This document shows, one piece after another, positions 48,023-64,000 of a stretch of DNA of 64,000 nt (positions within the stretch are counted from its first letter, which is position 1; every line of letters starts with the position of its first letter). The stretch covers positions 1 through 64,000 of the forward strand of contig NZ_VTXD01000009.1 of assembly GCF_013114625.1 (NCBI RefSeq), read 5' to 3'. The position numbers were made by a program, and so were the translations under genes. The notes beneath the pieces are model-generated. The model made no database searches and had not been told where the DNA came from. It was given only the letters and a program-made list of their open reading frames with translations. This DNA comes from Vibrio sp. 99-70-13A1 (GTDB taxonomy: Bacteria > Pseudomonadota > Gammaproteobacteria > Enterobacterales > Vibrionaceae).

Positions 48023-49491
48023 TGGGTAAGCCTACTGGATTTTTAGAACACGGTCGTGAGCTTCCAAAGAAGCTCGACCCATCAGTTCGTATCGAAGACA
48101 ACAAAGAATTCGTACTTAACGAAGAATTTGGTGAAAAGATCGGTACTCAGGCGTCTCGTTGCATGGATTGTGGTGTCCCTTTCTGTCACAACGGTTGTCC
48201 GATTGGTAACATCATTCCTGAATTCAACGATGCGGTTTACCGCGACAGCTGGGAAGAAGCTTGGAACATCCTAAGTTCTACAAACAACTTCCCAGAATTT
48301 ACAGGTCGTGTATGCCCTGCTCCTTGTGAAAGCGCATGTGTACTTGGCATTAACCAAGATCCAATCACAATCTGTAATATCGAAAAAACCATTGTAGAAA
48401 CTGCGTACCGTGAAGGGTACGCAAAACCAAAAACACCACGTTCTCGCACTGGTAAAACTATTGCGATTATTGGTTCTGGTCCTGCTGGTTTAGCCGCTGC
48501 TGAGCAGCTAAACAGTGCTGGTCACACAGTAACGGTATTTGAACGTGACGAAAAAGTTGGTGGTCTACTGCGTTTCGGTATTCCTGATTTCAAACTAGGT
48601 ATGGATGTCATCGATCGTAAAATCGACATGATGGCTGATGCTGGTGTTGAGTTTAAAGTAAACCAACACATTGGTGTTGATGTTAATGCTCAACAGCTTC
48701 GTCAAGAGTTTGATGTCGTTCTACTCACTGGTGGCTCTACTGTACCTCGTGACTTACCAATCCCAGGTCGTGAATTCAAAGGCGTTCATTTTGCCATGGA
48801 ATTCCTTGGTCAAAACAACCGCCGAGCGAACAACTTAGACCTTCAGACAGAAGAGATTCACGCTAAAGATAAGCACATTGTGGTTATCGGTGGTGGTGAT
48901 ACTGGTTCTGACTGTGTGGGTACTTCAAACCGCCATAAAGCAGCCAGTATTACTCAGGTTGAGATCATGCCGATCCCACCAGAGAAGCGTCCTGCTAACA
49001 TGCCTTGGCCTCAGTTTCCAATGATCATGAAAACAACCACTTCTCATGAAGAAGGTTGTGAACGTCACTGGAATATCCTGACCAAAGAATTTATCGGTAA
49101 CGATAAAGGCGAAGTCACAGGTCTACGTATTGCTGACATTGTATGGCAAGACGCAAAACCAGGTGAACGCCCAGGTTTTGAAGAAGTCGCCAATACAGAA
49201 CGTGTTATCCCTTGTGATATGGCATTCCTAGCAATGGGCTTCTTACATCCAGAACCAACAGGTGTACTTGCTCAACTTGACATCAAACTTGATGATCGTG
49301 GCAATGTGGCAACACAAGGTTTTGCAACTAGCCAAAAAGGCGTATTTGCAGCTGGCGATATGCGCACAGGTCAATCACTTGTTGTTCGTTGTATTAATGA
49401 AGGCCGTGAATGTGCAATTGCCATTGATGACTTCTTAATGGGTAATTCAAACTTAGAAGCGAAAGCTGATTCATTAATGCTTTCCGCATAA
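48022..49491 (+). CDS. gltD: Glutamate synthase small subunit, copy 1
   Basis: Beta subunit that supplies electrons from NADPH through FAD and 4Fe-4S clusters. It has 489 aa. The N-terminal cysteine-rich segments CMDCGVPFCHNGCP and CPAPCESACVLG ligate the Fe-S clusters; FAD motif [22 protein letters not shown] motif GGGDTGSDCVGTS. Translated by TAATG overlap with gltB1, so a 1:1 supply is expected. A terminator follows. Confidence 0.96.
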   Translation: MGKPTGFLEHGRELPKKLDPSVRIEDNKEFVLNEEFGEKIGTQASRCMDCGVPFCHNGCPIGNIIPEFNDAVYRDSWEEAWNILSSTNNFPEFTGRVCPAPCESACVLGINQDPITICNIEKTIVETAYREGYAKPKTPRSRTGKTIAIIGSGPAGLAAAEQLNSAGHTVTVFERDEKVGGLLRFGIPDFKLGMDVIDRKIDMMADAGVEFKVNQHIGVDVNAQQLRQEFDVVLLTGGSTVPRDLPIPGREFKGVHFAMEFLGQNNRRANNLDLQTEEIHAKDKHIVVIGGGDTGSDCVGTSNRHKAASITQVEIMPIPPEKRPANMPWPQFPMIMKTTTSHEEGCERHWNILTKEFIGNDKGEVTGLRIADIVWQDAKPGERPGFEEVANTERVIPCDMAFLAMGFLHPEPTGVLAQLDIKLDDRGNVATQGFATSQKGVFAAGDMRTGQSLVVRCINEGRECAIAIDDFLMGNSNLEAKADSLMLSA

Positions 49492-49912
49492 TATTTCTCA
49501 GGCAAGTATTTCATATGCTTGCTTAGAGAAAATGCAACACCCTTCCTAAACTTTTATATTTGGCTAGCACTCGATGCTAGCCTTTTTTTCACCTATCCTC
49601 TCTCAATCACCACTCAGACATGTTAAATAAATGTAATAAATAAATGCCTATCCCTTTGATCTATCGAATTTAGTTCAGACTATTCGATGGCTATTCCCCT
49701 TATTGCATGATAATCAACCGCAAACTTGACCTTTTTCATCATTAGCTATACGTTGTTGATCGGTGAAAAATAAATCAATAACAAATAATACCAATTTCAA
49801 TAACGTTAAAAGCTAACTTTATGATGTTGTAAGCTCCATATGAGTAAGCAACTGCAGTAGATAGTTAGTCATTTACTGTCAGGATGACAGAAAAGCAAAA
49901 GGGAGAATTGCA
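49492..49912. other. gltD1-gltB2 intergenic
   Basis: 421 bp between the two GOGAT operons. Holds the gltD1 terminator near its start, an AT-rich promoter-like stretch, and a 15-bp inverted repeat CTGTCA-GGA-TGACAG at 49876-49890, just before the gltB2 ribosome site. No open frame supported. Confidence 0.6.
49562..49590 (+). terminator. Terminator of gltB1-gltD1
   Basis: Stem GGCTAGCA / TGCTAGCC, loop CTCGA, then T7. Confidence 0.92.
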
Positions 49913-55806
<5,894 letters not shown>

Positions 55807-55838
55807 ATTCACTTTATCTGTATCTCGGTTATTATTAC

Positions 55839-55864
55839 AAGGATCCATTAATGGATCCTTTTTA
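55839..55864 (+). terminator. Terminator of gltB2-gltD2
   Basis: Stem AAGGATCCATT / AATGGATCCTT then TTT; the arms meet with almost no loop, so the top of the stem must open. Confidence 0.75.
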
Positions 55865-55904
55865 CTGTAAATAACAAATCACAATAAAAACAGTGAGTAC
55901 AAAC

Positions 55905-56345
55905 ATGGCAAAAATCATGAAAAAAACCGCTCTCCTAACTATCACACTTTTCGGCTTAACGGCATGCAGCCAAGGAGTTTCAACAATGGCAGACAGAACA
56001 TCCTCACCTTGTGGTGATAAACCAAACTGCGTTTCAACTCAAGATGACCGTGAACAGCATGCTTTGGCAGCATTTACTCTTTCCGAAACGGCTACATTAG
56101 ATAAAATTGAGGCTGTAGCCCTTGTTCTACCGAGATCAAAAACAGCAGAAAAAACGGACAATTATTTGCGTATCGAAAACACCAGTTTAATTATGCGTTT
56201 TGTCGACGATCTTGAGTTAAAGGTAGCGGATGGAGAGCTCCTCGTTCGCTCTGAATCTCGCACTGGACACTCAGATTTCGGTGTAAACCGAAAGCGTGCA
56301 GAGCAGCTTAGAGAGTCATTAAAAGCCGCGAATCTAATCAAGTAG
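55905..56345 (+). CDS. DUF1499 domain lipoprotein
   Basis: Predicted lipoprotein of about 146 aa. Signal sequence with lipobox L-T-A-C21 (numbering from the chosen ATG), then a DUF1499 domain: SSPCGDKPNCVSTQ, two cysteines near 36 and 42, and the C-terminal VRSESRTGHSDFGVNRKRAEQLRE motif. Three starts are possible (GTG 55893, ATG 55905, ATG 55917), none with a strong SD, so the N-terminus is uncertain. Function of the family unknown. Confidence 0.82.
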   Translation: MAKIMKKTALLTITLFGLTACSQGVSTMADRTSSPCGDKPNCVSTQDDREQHALAAFTLSETATLDKIEAVALVLPRSKTAEKTDNYLRIENTSLIMRFVDDLELKVADGELLVRSESRTGHSDFGVNRKRAEQLRESLKAANLIK

Positions 56346-56477
56346 ACTCACCTTATTCTTCACTTACCAAGACAAGAAGATTGAATGTCATCGAGAAGTC
56401 CTTTGAGCAGTCGCTAGCCACTTCTTTTCCATGCTACAATTTCGGTCTACTGTTCTACTATTTTAAAGAGATTACAC

Positions 56478-57188
56478 ATGAAAATCGGCATCATTGGCGC
56501 AATGGAACAAGAAGTTGCGATCCTAAAAGCAGCTATTACTGACATGAACGAAGTAAACAAAGGTGGTTGTACTTTCTTTTCTGGGCAGCTAAATGGTGTT
56601 GACGTTGTATTGCTACAGTCTGGTATTGGTAAAGTAGCGGCAGCTGTTGGTACTTCTATCTTATTGAGTGAATACCAACCGGATGTTGTCATCAACTCTG
56701 GCTCTGCTGGTGGCTTTGATTCTAGCCTAAACTTAGGCGATGTGGTTATCTCAACAGAAGTTCGCCACCACGATGCAGATGTAACAGCATTCGGCTATGA
56801 AATCGGTCAAATGGCAGGTCAACCAGCCGCATTCAAAGCCGACGAAAAGCTGATGGCGGTTGCTGAAAAAGCGCTAACTCAGATTTCCCTTTCTGAAGGA
56901 AATAATGTTCACGCTGTTCGTGGTTTAATTTGTACTGGCGATGCTTTCGTATGTACACCGGAGCGCCAAGACTTCATCCGCAAGCACTTCCCTTCAGTTA
57001 TCGCTGTTGAAATGGAAGCATCAGCCATTGCTCAAGTTTGTCATCAATTCCAAGTACCATTTGTTGTAGTACGTGCAATTTCAGATGTCGCAGACAAAGA
57101 ATCTCCAATGAGTTTTGAAGAGTTTCTACCTCTTGCGGCTCAAAGCTCTTCAGACATGGTTCTGAAAATGGTTGAACTACTTAAGTAA
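56478..57188 (+). CDS. mtnN: 5'-methylthioadenosine/S-adenosylhomocysteine nucleosidase
   Basis: Pfs/MTAN enzyme, 236 aa. Cleaves MTA, SAH and 5'-deoxyadenosine; in Vibrio this also makes the LuxS substrate for AI-2. Catalytic E12 (GAMEQEV), nucleoside-binding [11 protein letters not shown] and the catalytic Asp in [10 protein letters not shown] are present. First gene of a run with cbiB (11 bp later) and btuF. Confidence 0.97.
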   Translation: MKIGIIGAMEQEVAILKAAITDMNEVNKGGCTFFSGQLNGVDVVLLQSGIGKVAAAVGTSILLSEYQPDVVINSGSAGGFDSSLNLGDVVISTEVRHHDADVTAFGYEIGQMAGQPAAFKADEKLMAVAEKALTQISLSEGNNVHAVRGLICTGDAFVCTPERQDFIRKHFPSVIAVEMEASAIAQVCHQFQVPFVVVRAISDVADKESPMSFEEFLPLAAQSSSDMVLKMVELLK

Positions 57189-57199
57189 GCGCCCAAACC

Positions 57200-58153
57200 A
57201 TGCAAGCACTGTTCGATCAAGTATTTGCAAATGGAGTGCTCCTCGTCATGTGGGGAGCACTGCTATTTCATCTTATTTTACCCATCCCGTATGCCGCACA
57301 CCCTACTACCCTCTGGCATAAATTTGCAGAGCTGCTAGCTAGCAAAGTTAATAAGAACCAAAGTTACTCACAAAGCTTATTGTCCGGTTCTATGGCATGG
57401 TTACTCATGTGCTTCCCTGCTTTGATTACTTTAGTCGCACTCAAACCACTAATGTGGCAACCACAACTTTTTGAGCTTGCTTTACTGCTTCTCGCTATCG
57501 ATTGGCGCAATAATGAAAAACTGGCAAATCAGCTAATCAGAGCATTAGGCAAACAAGATAAAAACAAGGCTCGCGAGTTATTGGCACCAATAGTTAACCG
57601 TCAAACAGAAACTCTCTCCATTTTAGGGTTAGGCAAAGCAGGGGCCGAAACCATCATTATGGGTTATGGTCGAAATGTTATCTGTGTTCTTTTCTGGTAT
57701 GCCATTGGCGGTGGTATTGCGGCGTTGATGTACAGACTCACCGCTGAACTTGCAAGAGCCTGGTCACCAAGTCGACGTCAGTTTTCTCCTTTTGGACTTA
57801 CGATAACTAAAGTCGTTGCCGTTTTAGATTTTATTCCCTTACGCATGTTTGCCCTGATGATTGTATTCGGTACTAAAGCTAGCCATACCTTTAGCTCGAT
57901 GCTTACTCAGAGTAAATCATGGCCACTACCGGGGCCCGCTTGGTTAATCACTGCGGCAGGCAATAAATTAGAATTATCACTCGGCGGACCTGCAATCTAT
58001 AACGACACCAAATCTGTACGTGCAAAGTTAGGCGGTCGCATCGCACCATCAGCTTTGCACCTATCTCAACTCCAAAAGCTACTCGCTTGGAGAATAATGG
58101 CGTGGGTTCTTATTCAAAGCGTCATTTTACTCGTTATCCATCAAGGCATATAA
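57200..58153 (+). CDS. cbiB: CbiB/CobD family cobalamin biosynthesis membrane protein
   Basis: Membrane protein of 317 aa with about five hydrophobic segments. The family makes adenosylcobinamide phosphate by attaching the aminopropanol side chain. Family-like blocks: NRQTETLSILGLGKAGAETI, FWYAIGGGIAALMYR and AGNKLELSLGGPAIYN. No other cobalamin ring-synthesis gene is visible here, but btuF follows by 1 bp, so salvage of imported corrinoids is the likely setting. The sequence is divergent from Salmonella CbiB, so function is less certain. Confidence 0.85.
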   Translation: MQALFDQVFANGVLLVMWGALLFHLILPIPYAAHPTTLWHKFAELLASKVNKNQSYSQSLLSGSMAWLLMCFPALITLVALKPLMWQPQLFELALLLLAIDWRNNEKLANQLIRALGKQDKNKARELLAPIVNRQTETLSILGLGKAGAETIIMGYGRNVICVLFWYAIGGGIAALMYRLTAELARAWSPSRRQFSPFGLTITKVVAVLDFIPLRMFALMIVFGTKASHTFSSMLTQSKSWPLPGPAWLITAAGNKLELSLGGPAIYNDTKSVRAKLGGRIAPSALHLSQLQKLLAWRIMAWVLIQSVILLVIHQGI

Positions 58154-58154
58154 A

Positions 58155-59000
58155 TTGAATTTTCATCCTGTATTACTTGCTACTGTATTTACATTAAGCA
58201 CCTCCACTTCTTCTTTTGCCGCCCAAGATATAAAACCTGCTCAGCGAGTGATCAGCCTTGCTCCACATGCAACTGAACTTGCCTACGCTGCTGGTCTTGG
58301 AGATAAATTGATTGCGGTTAGTGAGCACAGTGATTATCCCGAAGAAGCCGCTAAACTAGAAAAAGTCGCCAACTACCAAGGCATTAAAGTCGAAAAAATA
58401 ATCGCGCTACAACCTGATCTTATTTTGGCTTGGCCAGCTGGAAACCCTCCGAGAGAATTGGCAAAACTCGAACAATTTGGTTTTGAAATTTACTATTCAA
58501 AAACAAAAACGCTCGATAACATTGCCAACAATATTGAACAGTTAAGCCAATATGCCAGTAACCCAGAAATTGGAGAAAAGAATGCTCAAAACTACCGAGA
58601 CAGCATTCAAACTCTAAAAGAGAAATACCAAAATGCAGAACCTGTTCGCTACTTCTATCAACTGAGCGAAAAACCTATTATCACGGTTGCAAAAGGTAAT
58701 TGGCCAAGCGAGGTATTTGATTTTTGCGGAGGTGAAAACATATTTGAATCGAGCGGCTCACCCTATCCTCAAGTAAGTATTGAACAAGTTGTGATTAATA
58801 AGCCCGAAGTCATCTTTACATCCCAACATGCCATAGAGAATGGAAATATGTGGGAAGGATGGAAAGATGAAATCCCAGCCATCAATAAAAATCAAATTTG
58901 GTCCCTTAATTCAGACTGGATTAACCGCCCAACAGACCGAACTTTGAAAGCTATTGGGCAAGTGTGCGATTACTTTGATAAAGCTCGCCAAAATCGCTAA
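58155..59000 (+). CDS. btuF: Vitamin B12-binding periplasmic protein BtuF
   Basis: Substrate-binding component of the BtuCDF importer, 281 aa. Signal peptide of about 22 residues (cleaved after STSSFA), then a class III periplasmic-binding fold: RVISLAPHATELAYAAGLG, VSEHSDYPEEA, LQPDLILAWPAGNPP. Translation starts at TTG (58155), just after the cbiB stop, with AAGG 8 nt upstream; no ATG or GTG start is better placed. btuC and btuD are not in the window. Confidence 0.93.
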   Translation: MNFHPVLLATVFTLSTSTSSFAAQDIKPAQRVISLAPHATELAYAAGLGDKLIAVSEHSDYPEEAAKLEKVANYQGIKVEKIIALQPDLILAWPAGNPPRELAKLEQFGFEIYYSKTKTLDNIANNIEQLSQYASNPEIGEKNAQNYRDSIQTLKEKYQNAEPVRYFYQLSEKPIITVAKGNWPSEVFDFCGGENIFESSGSPYPQVSIEQVVINKPEVIFTSQHAIENGNMWEGWKDEIPAINKNQIWSLNSDWINRPTDRTLKAIGQVCDYFDKARQNR

Positions 59001-59071
59001 CTTTTTCCTGAAAATTTTCGTACAATTCGCGCTCTACCTGTTCCCACAACTTTTATAAGAGCGCTAGTATC

Positions 59072-59692
59072 ATGGATTCCATGCTGCTTTATTTTATTGA
59101 TTTATTTGGCACTGCTATTTTCGCTATATCTGGTGTAATTTTAGCGGGTCGGCTAAAAATGGACCCATTTGGTGTCGCCGTGTTAGGAAGTGTCACAGCT
59201 ATTGGCGGCGGCACGATTCGAGATATGGCATTGGGTGCTACCCCTGTTTTTTGGATAACAGACACTACATACCTTTGGGTCATTCTAACGACATGCCTCA
59301 TAACGATGATCATTATTAGACGTCCTAAGCGTTTAGCATGGTGGATTCTTCCTGTCTGTGACGCCATTGGACTTGCGGTTTTTGTCGGTATTGGTGTTGA
59401 GAAAGCACTTTCCTACCAAGATTCAGCTTTGGTGGCGATAATTATGGGCGTCATTACAGGGTGTGGTGGTGGCATAATACGAGATGTACTCGCTCGTGAA
59501 GTACCAATGGTCTTACGGAGCGAAGTATATGCCACGGCTTGTATCGTGGGCGGTGCCTTTCATACCACAGCGTTAACAATGGGCTATGATAATTCCAGCG
59601 CCTTTATCTCCGGCGTGCTATCTACTCTAATCATCCGATTAGGTGCGATACGTTGGCATTTATCTCTTCCGACATTTGCTATCAATAAATGA
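59072..59692 (+). CDS. TRIC cation channel family protein (YadS/UPF0126)
   Basis: Inner-membrane protein of 206 aa with seven hydrophobic segments and the internal repeat of the prokaryotic TRIC family: AIGGGTIRDMALG near residue 44 and GCGGGIIRDVLARE near 130. Bacterial members form trimeric K+/Na+ channels. E. coli has the same btuF-yadS neighbourhood. Terminator follows. Confidence 0.93.
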   Translation: MDSMLLYFIDLFGTAIFAISGVILAGRLKMDPFGVAVLGSVTAIGGGTIRDMALGATPVFWITDTTYLWVILTTCLITMIIIRRPKRLAWWILPVCDAIGLAVFVGIGVEKALSYQDSALVAIIMGVITGCGGGIIRDVLAREVPMVLRSEVYATACIVGGAFHTTALTMGYDNSSAFISGVLSTLIIRLGAIRWHLSLPTFAINK

Positions 59693-59698
59693 TGTATT

Positions 59699-59726
59699 AA
59701 GGCTCTTTTGTAAGAGCCTTTTTTAT
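59699..59726 (+). terminator. Terminator after the TRIC gene
   Basis: Stem AAGGCTCTT / AAGAGCCTT, loop TTGT region, then T6. Confidence 0.9.
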
Positions 59727-59885
59727 ATCGAATCAATAGTACTTCTTCTACCATCCCCCCACAAAACAGCCGACTATTTACCAACTTCGTTATTATTTGA
59801 GTTCAATTAATTTGACTTAACAATCTTTAGTAAATAATTTACCTTATTAAAACAATAACAACCTCAGCCGAAGAGAGCGTTAATT

Positions 59886-60476
59886 ATGAATGATAAAATC
59901 GGTATCGTTTTTTTCTCTAAAACAGGTACAACGAAGCTATTAGCAGGAACTATCGCAGAGGGCGTCACTAGCAAAAGCCAGTTATCTCCGTTAGTCATTG
60001 AAATTTTGCCAGAAGAAATTATTGAAGGTCGCTATACCAATCATTACAAACTAGAACAGTTAAATAACTGTGCAGCGATTGTATTTGGCTCCCCAACCTA
60101 CATGGGTTCACCAGCAGCCCAATTTAAAGCCTTCATGGATGCCAGTAGCGAAAATTACTGTGCGAAAGCATGGCGAAATAAGCTCGCAGCGGGCTTTACT
60201 AGTGGGGGAAGTTTAAATGGTGAGCAGCAGCAAACGTTATTTAGTTTTTTTACGTTAGCGAGTCAACACGGAATGATTTGGGTAGGATTAGATGTATCAA
60301 AACATACGGATAACCTAGGGTTAAATCGTACTGGTTCAAGTATCGGGTTAGTGGCAAGCTTAAATAAAACTGAGAGTGCTATTGATAGTAATGACCTAAA
60401 TACAGGCTTCTACTTCGGCCAACGTATAGCCCAGATTACCGAAACGTTTTTTCTTCAAAGCAAGCAATCTAAATAA
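59886..60476 (+). CDS. Flavodoxin-family protein (WrbA/NAD(P)H-oxidoreductase-like)
   Basis: Cytoplasmic flavoprotein of 196 aa. FMN phosphate loop FSKTGTTKLLA near residues 10-20; the second FMN contact GSPTYMGSPAAQFKAFMD near 68-85; aromatic/loop segment GFTSGGSLNGEQQQT near 108-122. These resemble WrbA and NADPH-dependent FMN reductases, but the protein is distinct from FldB at 17862. AGAGAG-type ribosome site. Role unknown, probably quinone or flavin reduction. Confidence 0.85.
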   Translation: MNDKIGIVFFSKTGTTKLLAGTIAEGVTSKSQLSPLVIEILPEEIIEGRYTNHYKLEQLNNCAAIVFGSPTYMGSPAAQFKAFMDASSENYCAKAWRNKLAAGFTSGGSLNGEQQQTLFSFFTLASQHGMIWVGLDVSKHTDNLGLNRTGSSIGLVASLNKTESAIDSNDLNTGFYFGQRIAQITETFFLQSKQSK

Positions 60477-60532
60477 TTGAATACCTCTCCTTGCTCTCTT
60501 TCTCTTTCTTCATTTGCACACACCTCAAAAGA

Positions 60533-60560
60533 AAAAGCCCACTCAAATGAGCGGGCTTTC
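60533..60560 (-). terminator. Terminator of carAB
   Basis: Stem AAAGCCCGCTCA / TGAGTGGGCTTT with one G-T pair, followed on the minus strand by TTC-rich sequence; 29 bp after the carB stop. Confidence 0.88.
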
Positions 60561-60588
60561 AATAGTATAAATATTATCGGCTAAGTGA

Positions 60589-63500
60589 TTAAGCTAATGA
60601 AGCTTTCACTTGTGCGTGTAGTTCTTGAACTGAAGTGACTGACGTTTTCGCGTCTGCAGTGTGCGCCATACAAGTCGCGAATGCAGCGTTTAGCGTAGTC
60701 GTGTAGTTAACTTTCTCAGCCAATGCACCACGACGAAGAACTTTAGAATCTTCAATCGCTTGACGGCCAGCCGCAGTGTTCACGATGTACGTGTACTCGT
60801 TGTTCTTAATGCGGTCAAGAATGTGAGGACGACCTTCGTGTACCTTGTTTACTAGACGTGGGTTGATACCCGCTTCGCCAAGGATAACTGCAGTACCGTG
60901 TGTTGCGTCTAGTTGGTAACCAAGCTTAGATAACTTAGATGCTAGGTCAACAACACGCTCTTTGTCGCCTTCGCGAACAGAAAGAAGTGCACGGCCGCCT
61001 TCTGGGTAGATGTTGCCACAACCCAATTCAGCTTTAGAGTATGCTTCAGCAAACGTTGCACCAACACCCATAACTTCACCAGTAGAGCGCATTTCTGGAC
61101 CTAATAGTGGGTCAACGCCAGGGAATTTGTTGAACGGAAGAACAACTTCTTTCACTGAGTAGTATGGTGGGATGATTTCTTTCGTAAAGCCTTGAGACTC
61201 TAACGATTGACCCGCCATAACACGAGCTGCAATCTTAGCGACTGCTGCGCCTGTTGCTTTCGATACGAACGGTACTGTACGTGCTGCACGAGGGTTAACC
61301 TCGATTAGGTACACTTCGTTGTTCTTAACAGCAAACTGCGTATTCATTAGACCACGAACACCCAACTCGAACGCTAGCTTTTCAACTTGCTCACGCATTA
61401 CGTCTTGGATTTCTTGGCTTAGCGTGTAAGCAGGAAGAGAACATGCTGAGTCACCTGAGTGAACACCTGCTTGCTCGATGTGCTCCATGATACCCGCAAT
61501 AACAACGCGCTCACCGTCACAAATCGCATCAACGTCTACTTCAATTGCATCATCGAGGAAGCTATCAAGTAGTACTGGAGATTCGTTTGAAACACTGACA
61601 GCTTCGTTGAAGTAGCGACGTAAGTCTTGCTCGTCGTATACGATTTCCATCGCACGACCACCAAGAACATAAGAAGGACGAACAACCAATGGGAAGCCGA
61701 TTTCGCGAGATTTCTCTACCGCTTGCTCCATTGTTGTTACTGTCGCGTTTTCTGGTTGTAGAAGACCAAGACGGTCAACAGCAACTTGGAAACGCTCACG
61801 GTCTTCTGCACGGTCGATTGCGTCTGGGCTAGTACCAATGATTGGTACGCCAGCAGCTTCAAGCTCACGAGCCAGTTTCAGTGGTGTTTGACCACCGTAC
61901 TGAACGATAACGCCTTTTGGCTTCTCAACACGAACGATTGCAAGTACGTCTTCCAGAGTTACTGGTTCAAAGTACAGGCGGTCAGACGTATCGTAGTCTG
62001 TCGAAACTGTTTCAGGGTTACAGTTAACCATGATTGTTTCGTACCCATCTTCACGTAGTGCTAGAGAGGCATGTACACAACAGTAATCGAATTCAATACC
62101 TTGACCGATACGGTTTGGACCGCCGCCTAAGATCATGATTTTCTCTTTGTCTGTTGGGTTCGATTCACATTCGTCATCGTAAGATGAGTACATGTAAGCC
62201 GTATCAGAAGAGAACTCAGCCGCACACGTATCTACGCGCTTGTAAACTGGGTGAATATCGTACTGGTCACGTAGACGACGAATTTCACTTTCAGCCACAC
62301 CTAGAATCTTAGACAGGCGAGCATCAGCAAAACCTTTACGCTTAAGCTTCATTAGCTCGTCTTTATTCAGACCAGCAAAGCCTTTCGCTTTAAGTTCTTG
62401 CTCTAGTTTTACGATGTCTTCGATTTGAACTAGGAACCAACGGTCAATTTGCGTTAGGTTGAATACACCATCAACTGACATACCAGCACGGAAAGCATCT
62501 GCGATGTACCAAATGCGGTCAGAACCAGCTTCTTTAAGCTCATGGCGAATCGTCGTTAGAGCGTCAGCTGCATCTAGGTCGACCATTTCGTCAAAACCAG
62601 TTGCGCCAACTTCTAGACCGCGAAGTGCTTTCTGTAGAGATTCTTGTTGGTTACGGCCGATAGCCATAACTTCACCAACCGACTTCATTTGCGTCGTTAG
62701 ACGGTCGTTAGCACCTGCAAATTTCTCGAAGTTAAAACGAGGAATCTTAGTGACTACGTAATCGATTGTTGGTTCGAATGATGCTGGTGTTGCGCCACCA
62801 GTGATGTCATTCATTAGCTCGTCTAGCGTAAAGCCAACAGCCAGTTTCGCTGCAATCTTAGCGATTGGGAAACCTGTTGCTTTAGAAGCAAGTGCAGAAG
62901 AACGAGATACACGTGGGTTCATCTCGATGATAACCATACGCCCATCTTTCGGGTTGATACCAAACTGTACGTTTGAACCACCCGTTTCAACACCAATCTC
63001 ACGCAGTACCGCTAGAGAAGCGTTACGCATTAGTTGGTATTCTTTGTCTGTTAGCGTTTGAGCTGGAGCCACTGTGATCGAGTCACCAGTGTGAATACCC
63101 ATAGGGTCAAAGTTTTCAATCGCACATACGATGATGCAGTTGTCGTTTTTGTCACGTACCACTTCCATCTCGTACTCTTTCCAACCGATAAGTGACTCAT
63201 CAATTAGAAGTTCGTTGGTTGGAGACAAGTCCAAACCACGACGACAGATTTCTTCAAATTCTTCTTTGTTATAAGCGATACCACCGCCTGTACCACCCAT
63301 CGTAAACGATGGACGAATGATACAAGGGAAACCAACCATTTCTTGAACTTTGTAAGCTTCTTCCATCGTTTTCGCTGTATCAGCCGTTGGACACTCAAGA
63401 CCAATCGATTTCATTGCTTTATCAAAACGAGAGCGGTCTTCAGCTTTATCGATAGCGTCAGCAGTTGCGCCAATCATCTCTACGCCGAACTCTTCAAGTA

Positions 63501-63819
63501 CGCCGTATTTTTCTAAATCTAACGCACAGTTAAGTGCAGTTTGGCCGCCCATTGTCGGTAGAACTGCATCTGGCTTCTCTTTAGCGATGATGTTGCGAAC
63601 CACTTCCCATTGGATTGGCTCGATGTAAGTTGCATCTGCCATGTCTGGGTCAGTCATGATTGTCGCTGGGTTCGAGTTTACAAGAATAACTCGGTAGCCT
63701 TCTTCGCGAAGTGCTTTACAAGCTTGAGCACCAGAGTAATCAAACTCACATGCTTGGCCGATAACAATCGGACCAGCACCTAGAATTAGAACACTTTTAA
63801 TGTCAGTACGTTTTGGCAT
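60589..63819 (-). CDS. carB: Carbamoyl-phosphate synthase large subunit
   Basis: Synthetic subunit of 1076 aa (E. coli 1073), feeding arginine and pyrimidine synthesis. Two homologous ATP-grasp halves are visible: [21 protein letters not shown] near the N-terminus and [19 protein letters not shown] near residue 565. A C-terminal MGS-like allosteric domain starts near residue 935. ATG preceded by GGAG about 9 nt upstream, 16 bp after the carA stop. Confidence 0.98.
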   Translation of the reverse strand: MPKRTDIKSVLILGAGPIVIGQACEFDYSGAQACKALREEGYRVILVNSNPATIMTDPDMADATYIEPIQWEVVRNIIAKEKPDAVLPTMGGQTALNCALDLEKYGVLEEFGVEMIGATADAIDKAEDRSRFDKAMKSIGLECPTADTAKTMEEAYKVQEMVGFPCIIRPSFTMGGTGGGIAYNKEEFEEICRRGLDLSPTNELLIDESLIGWKEYEMEVVRDKNDNCIIVCAIENFDPMGIHTGDSITVAPAQTLTDKEYQLMRNASLAVLREIGVETGGSNVQFGINPKDGRMVIIEMNPRVSRSSALASKATGFPIAKIAAKLAVGFTLDELMNDITGGATPASFEPTIDYVVTKIPRFNFEKFAGANDRLTTQMKSVGEVMAIGRNQQESLQKALRGLEVGATGFDEMVDLDAADALTTIRHELKEAGSDRIWYIADAFRAGMSVDGVFNLTQIDRWFLVQIEDIVKLEQELKAKGFAGLNKDELMKLKRKGFADARLSKILGVAESEIRRLRDQYDIHPVYKRVDTCAAEFSSDTAYMYSSYDDECESNPTDKEKIMILGGGPNRIGQGIEFDYCCVHASLALREDGYETIMVNCNPETVSTDYDTSDRLYFEPVTLEDVLAIVRVEKPKGVIVQYGGQTPLKLARELEAAGVPIIGTSPDAIDRAEDRERFQVAVDRLGLLQPENATVTTMEQAVEKSREIGFPLVVRPSYVLGGRAMEIVYDEQDLRRYFNEAVSVSNESPVLLDSFLDDAIEVDVDAICDGERVVIAGIMEHIEQAGVHSGDSACSLPAYTLSQEIQDVMREQVEKLAFELGVRGLMNTQFAVKNNEVYLIEVNPRAARTVPFVSKATGAAVAKIAARVMAGQSLESQGFTKEIIPPYYSVKEVVLPFNKFPGVDPLLGPEMRSTGEVMGVGATFAEAYSKAELGCGNIYPEGGRALLSVREGDKERVVDLASKLSKLGYQLDATHGTAVILGEAGINPRLVNKVHEGRPHILDRIKNNEYTYIVNTAAGRQAIEDSKVLRRGALAEKVNYTTTLNAAFATCMAHTADAKTSVTSVQELHAQVKASLA

Positions 63820-63835
63820 TATCTACTACTCCGGA

Positions 63836-64000
63836 TTACGCTGTGTGCTGTTTAATTAATTCAATGAAGTGGTCGAATAGCGGCGCCGCATCTTCTGGAC
63901 CTGGGCTTGCTTCTGGGTGACCTTGGAAGCTAAATGCTGGTTTATCTGTACGGTGGATACCTTGTAGAGAACCATCAAATAGAGACTTATGAGTCGCTCG
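63836..64000 (-). CDS. carA: Carbamoyl-phosphate synthase small subunit (partial)
   Basis: Only the last 54 codons are in the window; the start is beyond the right edge. The visible end, [19 protein letters not shown], contains the His and Glu of the class I glutaminase triad (HPE), and the order carA-carB is universal in relatives. It hydrolyses glutamine to deliver ammonia to CarB. Confidence 0.96.
   Translation of the reverse strand, partial: RATHKSLFDGSLQGIHRTDKPAFSFQGHPEASPGPEDAAPLFDHFIELIKQHTA

Noticed and set aside
57189..58160. Cobalamin riboswitch before cbiB/btuF
   Set aside because: Only 11 bp separate mtnN and cbiB and 1 bp separates cbiB and btuF; no B12-box-like leader fits.

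Overview
The window is chromosomal DNA of a gammaproteobacterium, almost certainly a Vibrio (large chromosome). The evidence is a VpsR-type regulator next to lysS, two tandem gltBD operons, the arcA/arcB/GGDEF cluster, an NptA phosphate transporter, a 283-aa thymidylate synthase, and gene order shared with E. coli only in blocks (fldB-xerD-dsbC-recJ-prfB-lysS, rppH/mutH, mtnN/btuF/TRIC). Base composition is moderately AT-rich. I see no rRNA, tRNA, insertion sequence, prophage or CRISPR array, so this is core genome and not an island.

Region 1 (1-9.5 kb): nptA on the plus strand, then a minus-strand series rppH-ptsP-TauE-lgt-thyA. rppH and mutH diverge from a roughly 600-bp AT-rich gap holding at least seven DnaA-box-like nonamers and a perfect IHF consensus. 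E. coli keeps the DnaA-reactivating locus DARS2 at this same position. Next come a DUF6482-like gene, a DUF1127 gene and an unlisted 40-codon small gene. Region 2 (9.5-18.5 kb): vpsR, lysS, prfB (with its programmed +1 frameshift), recJ, dsbC and xerD, all on the minus strand, then fldB. Region 3 (18.5-29.4 kb): brnQ, trmN6, srmB, yaaA, an alanine/cation symporter, a DUF3545 protein, a hemerythrin protein, ung, an unlisted 38-codon His-rich small gene, nfo, and grcA with two FNR boxes.

Region 4 (29.4-37 kb): the thrLABC operon with a complete Thr/Ile attenuator, a small outer-membrane-type protein whose stop codon lies in an 8 x 7-bp perfect tandem repeat, an RraA-family gene and arcA. Region 5 (37-43 kb): a lipoprotein, arcB (only one cysteine in the whole protein), a PAS-GGDEF diguanylate cyclase and a YhcC-like radical SAM gene. 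Region 6 (43.4-55.8 kb): gltB1-gltD1 followed by a second, E. coli-like gltB2-gltD2. Region 7 (55.9-64 kb): a DUF1499 lipoprotein, mtnN-cbiB-btuF-TRIC, a flavodoxin-family protein, carB and the end of carA.

Functional themes are amino-acid and nitrogen metabolism (thrABC, two GOGATs, carAB, brnQ), aerobic/anaerobic control (arcAB, FNR-box promoters, grcA), DNA repair and chromosome maintenance (mutH, recJ, xerD, ung, nfo, DARS2-like locus) and biofilm/c-di-GMP control (vpsR, GGDEF). Several gene starts are placed downstream of the longest open frame where a Shine-Dalgarno sequence and family alignment support it; these are noted per gene.
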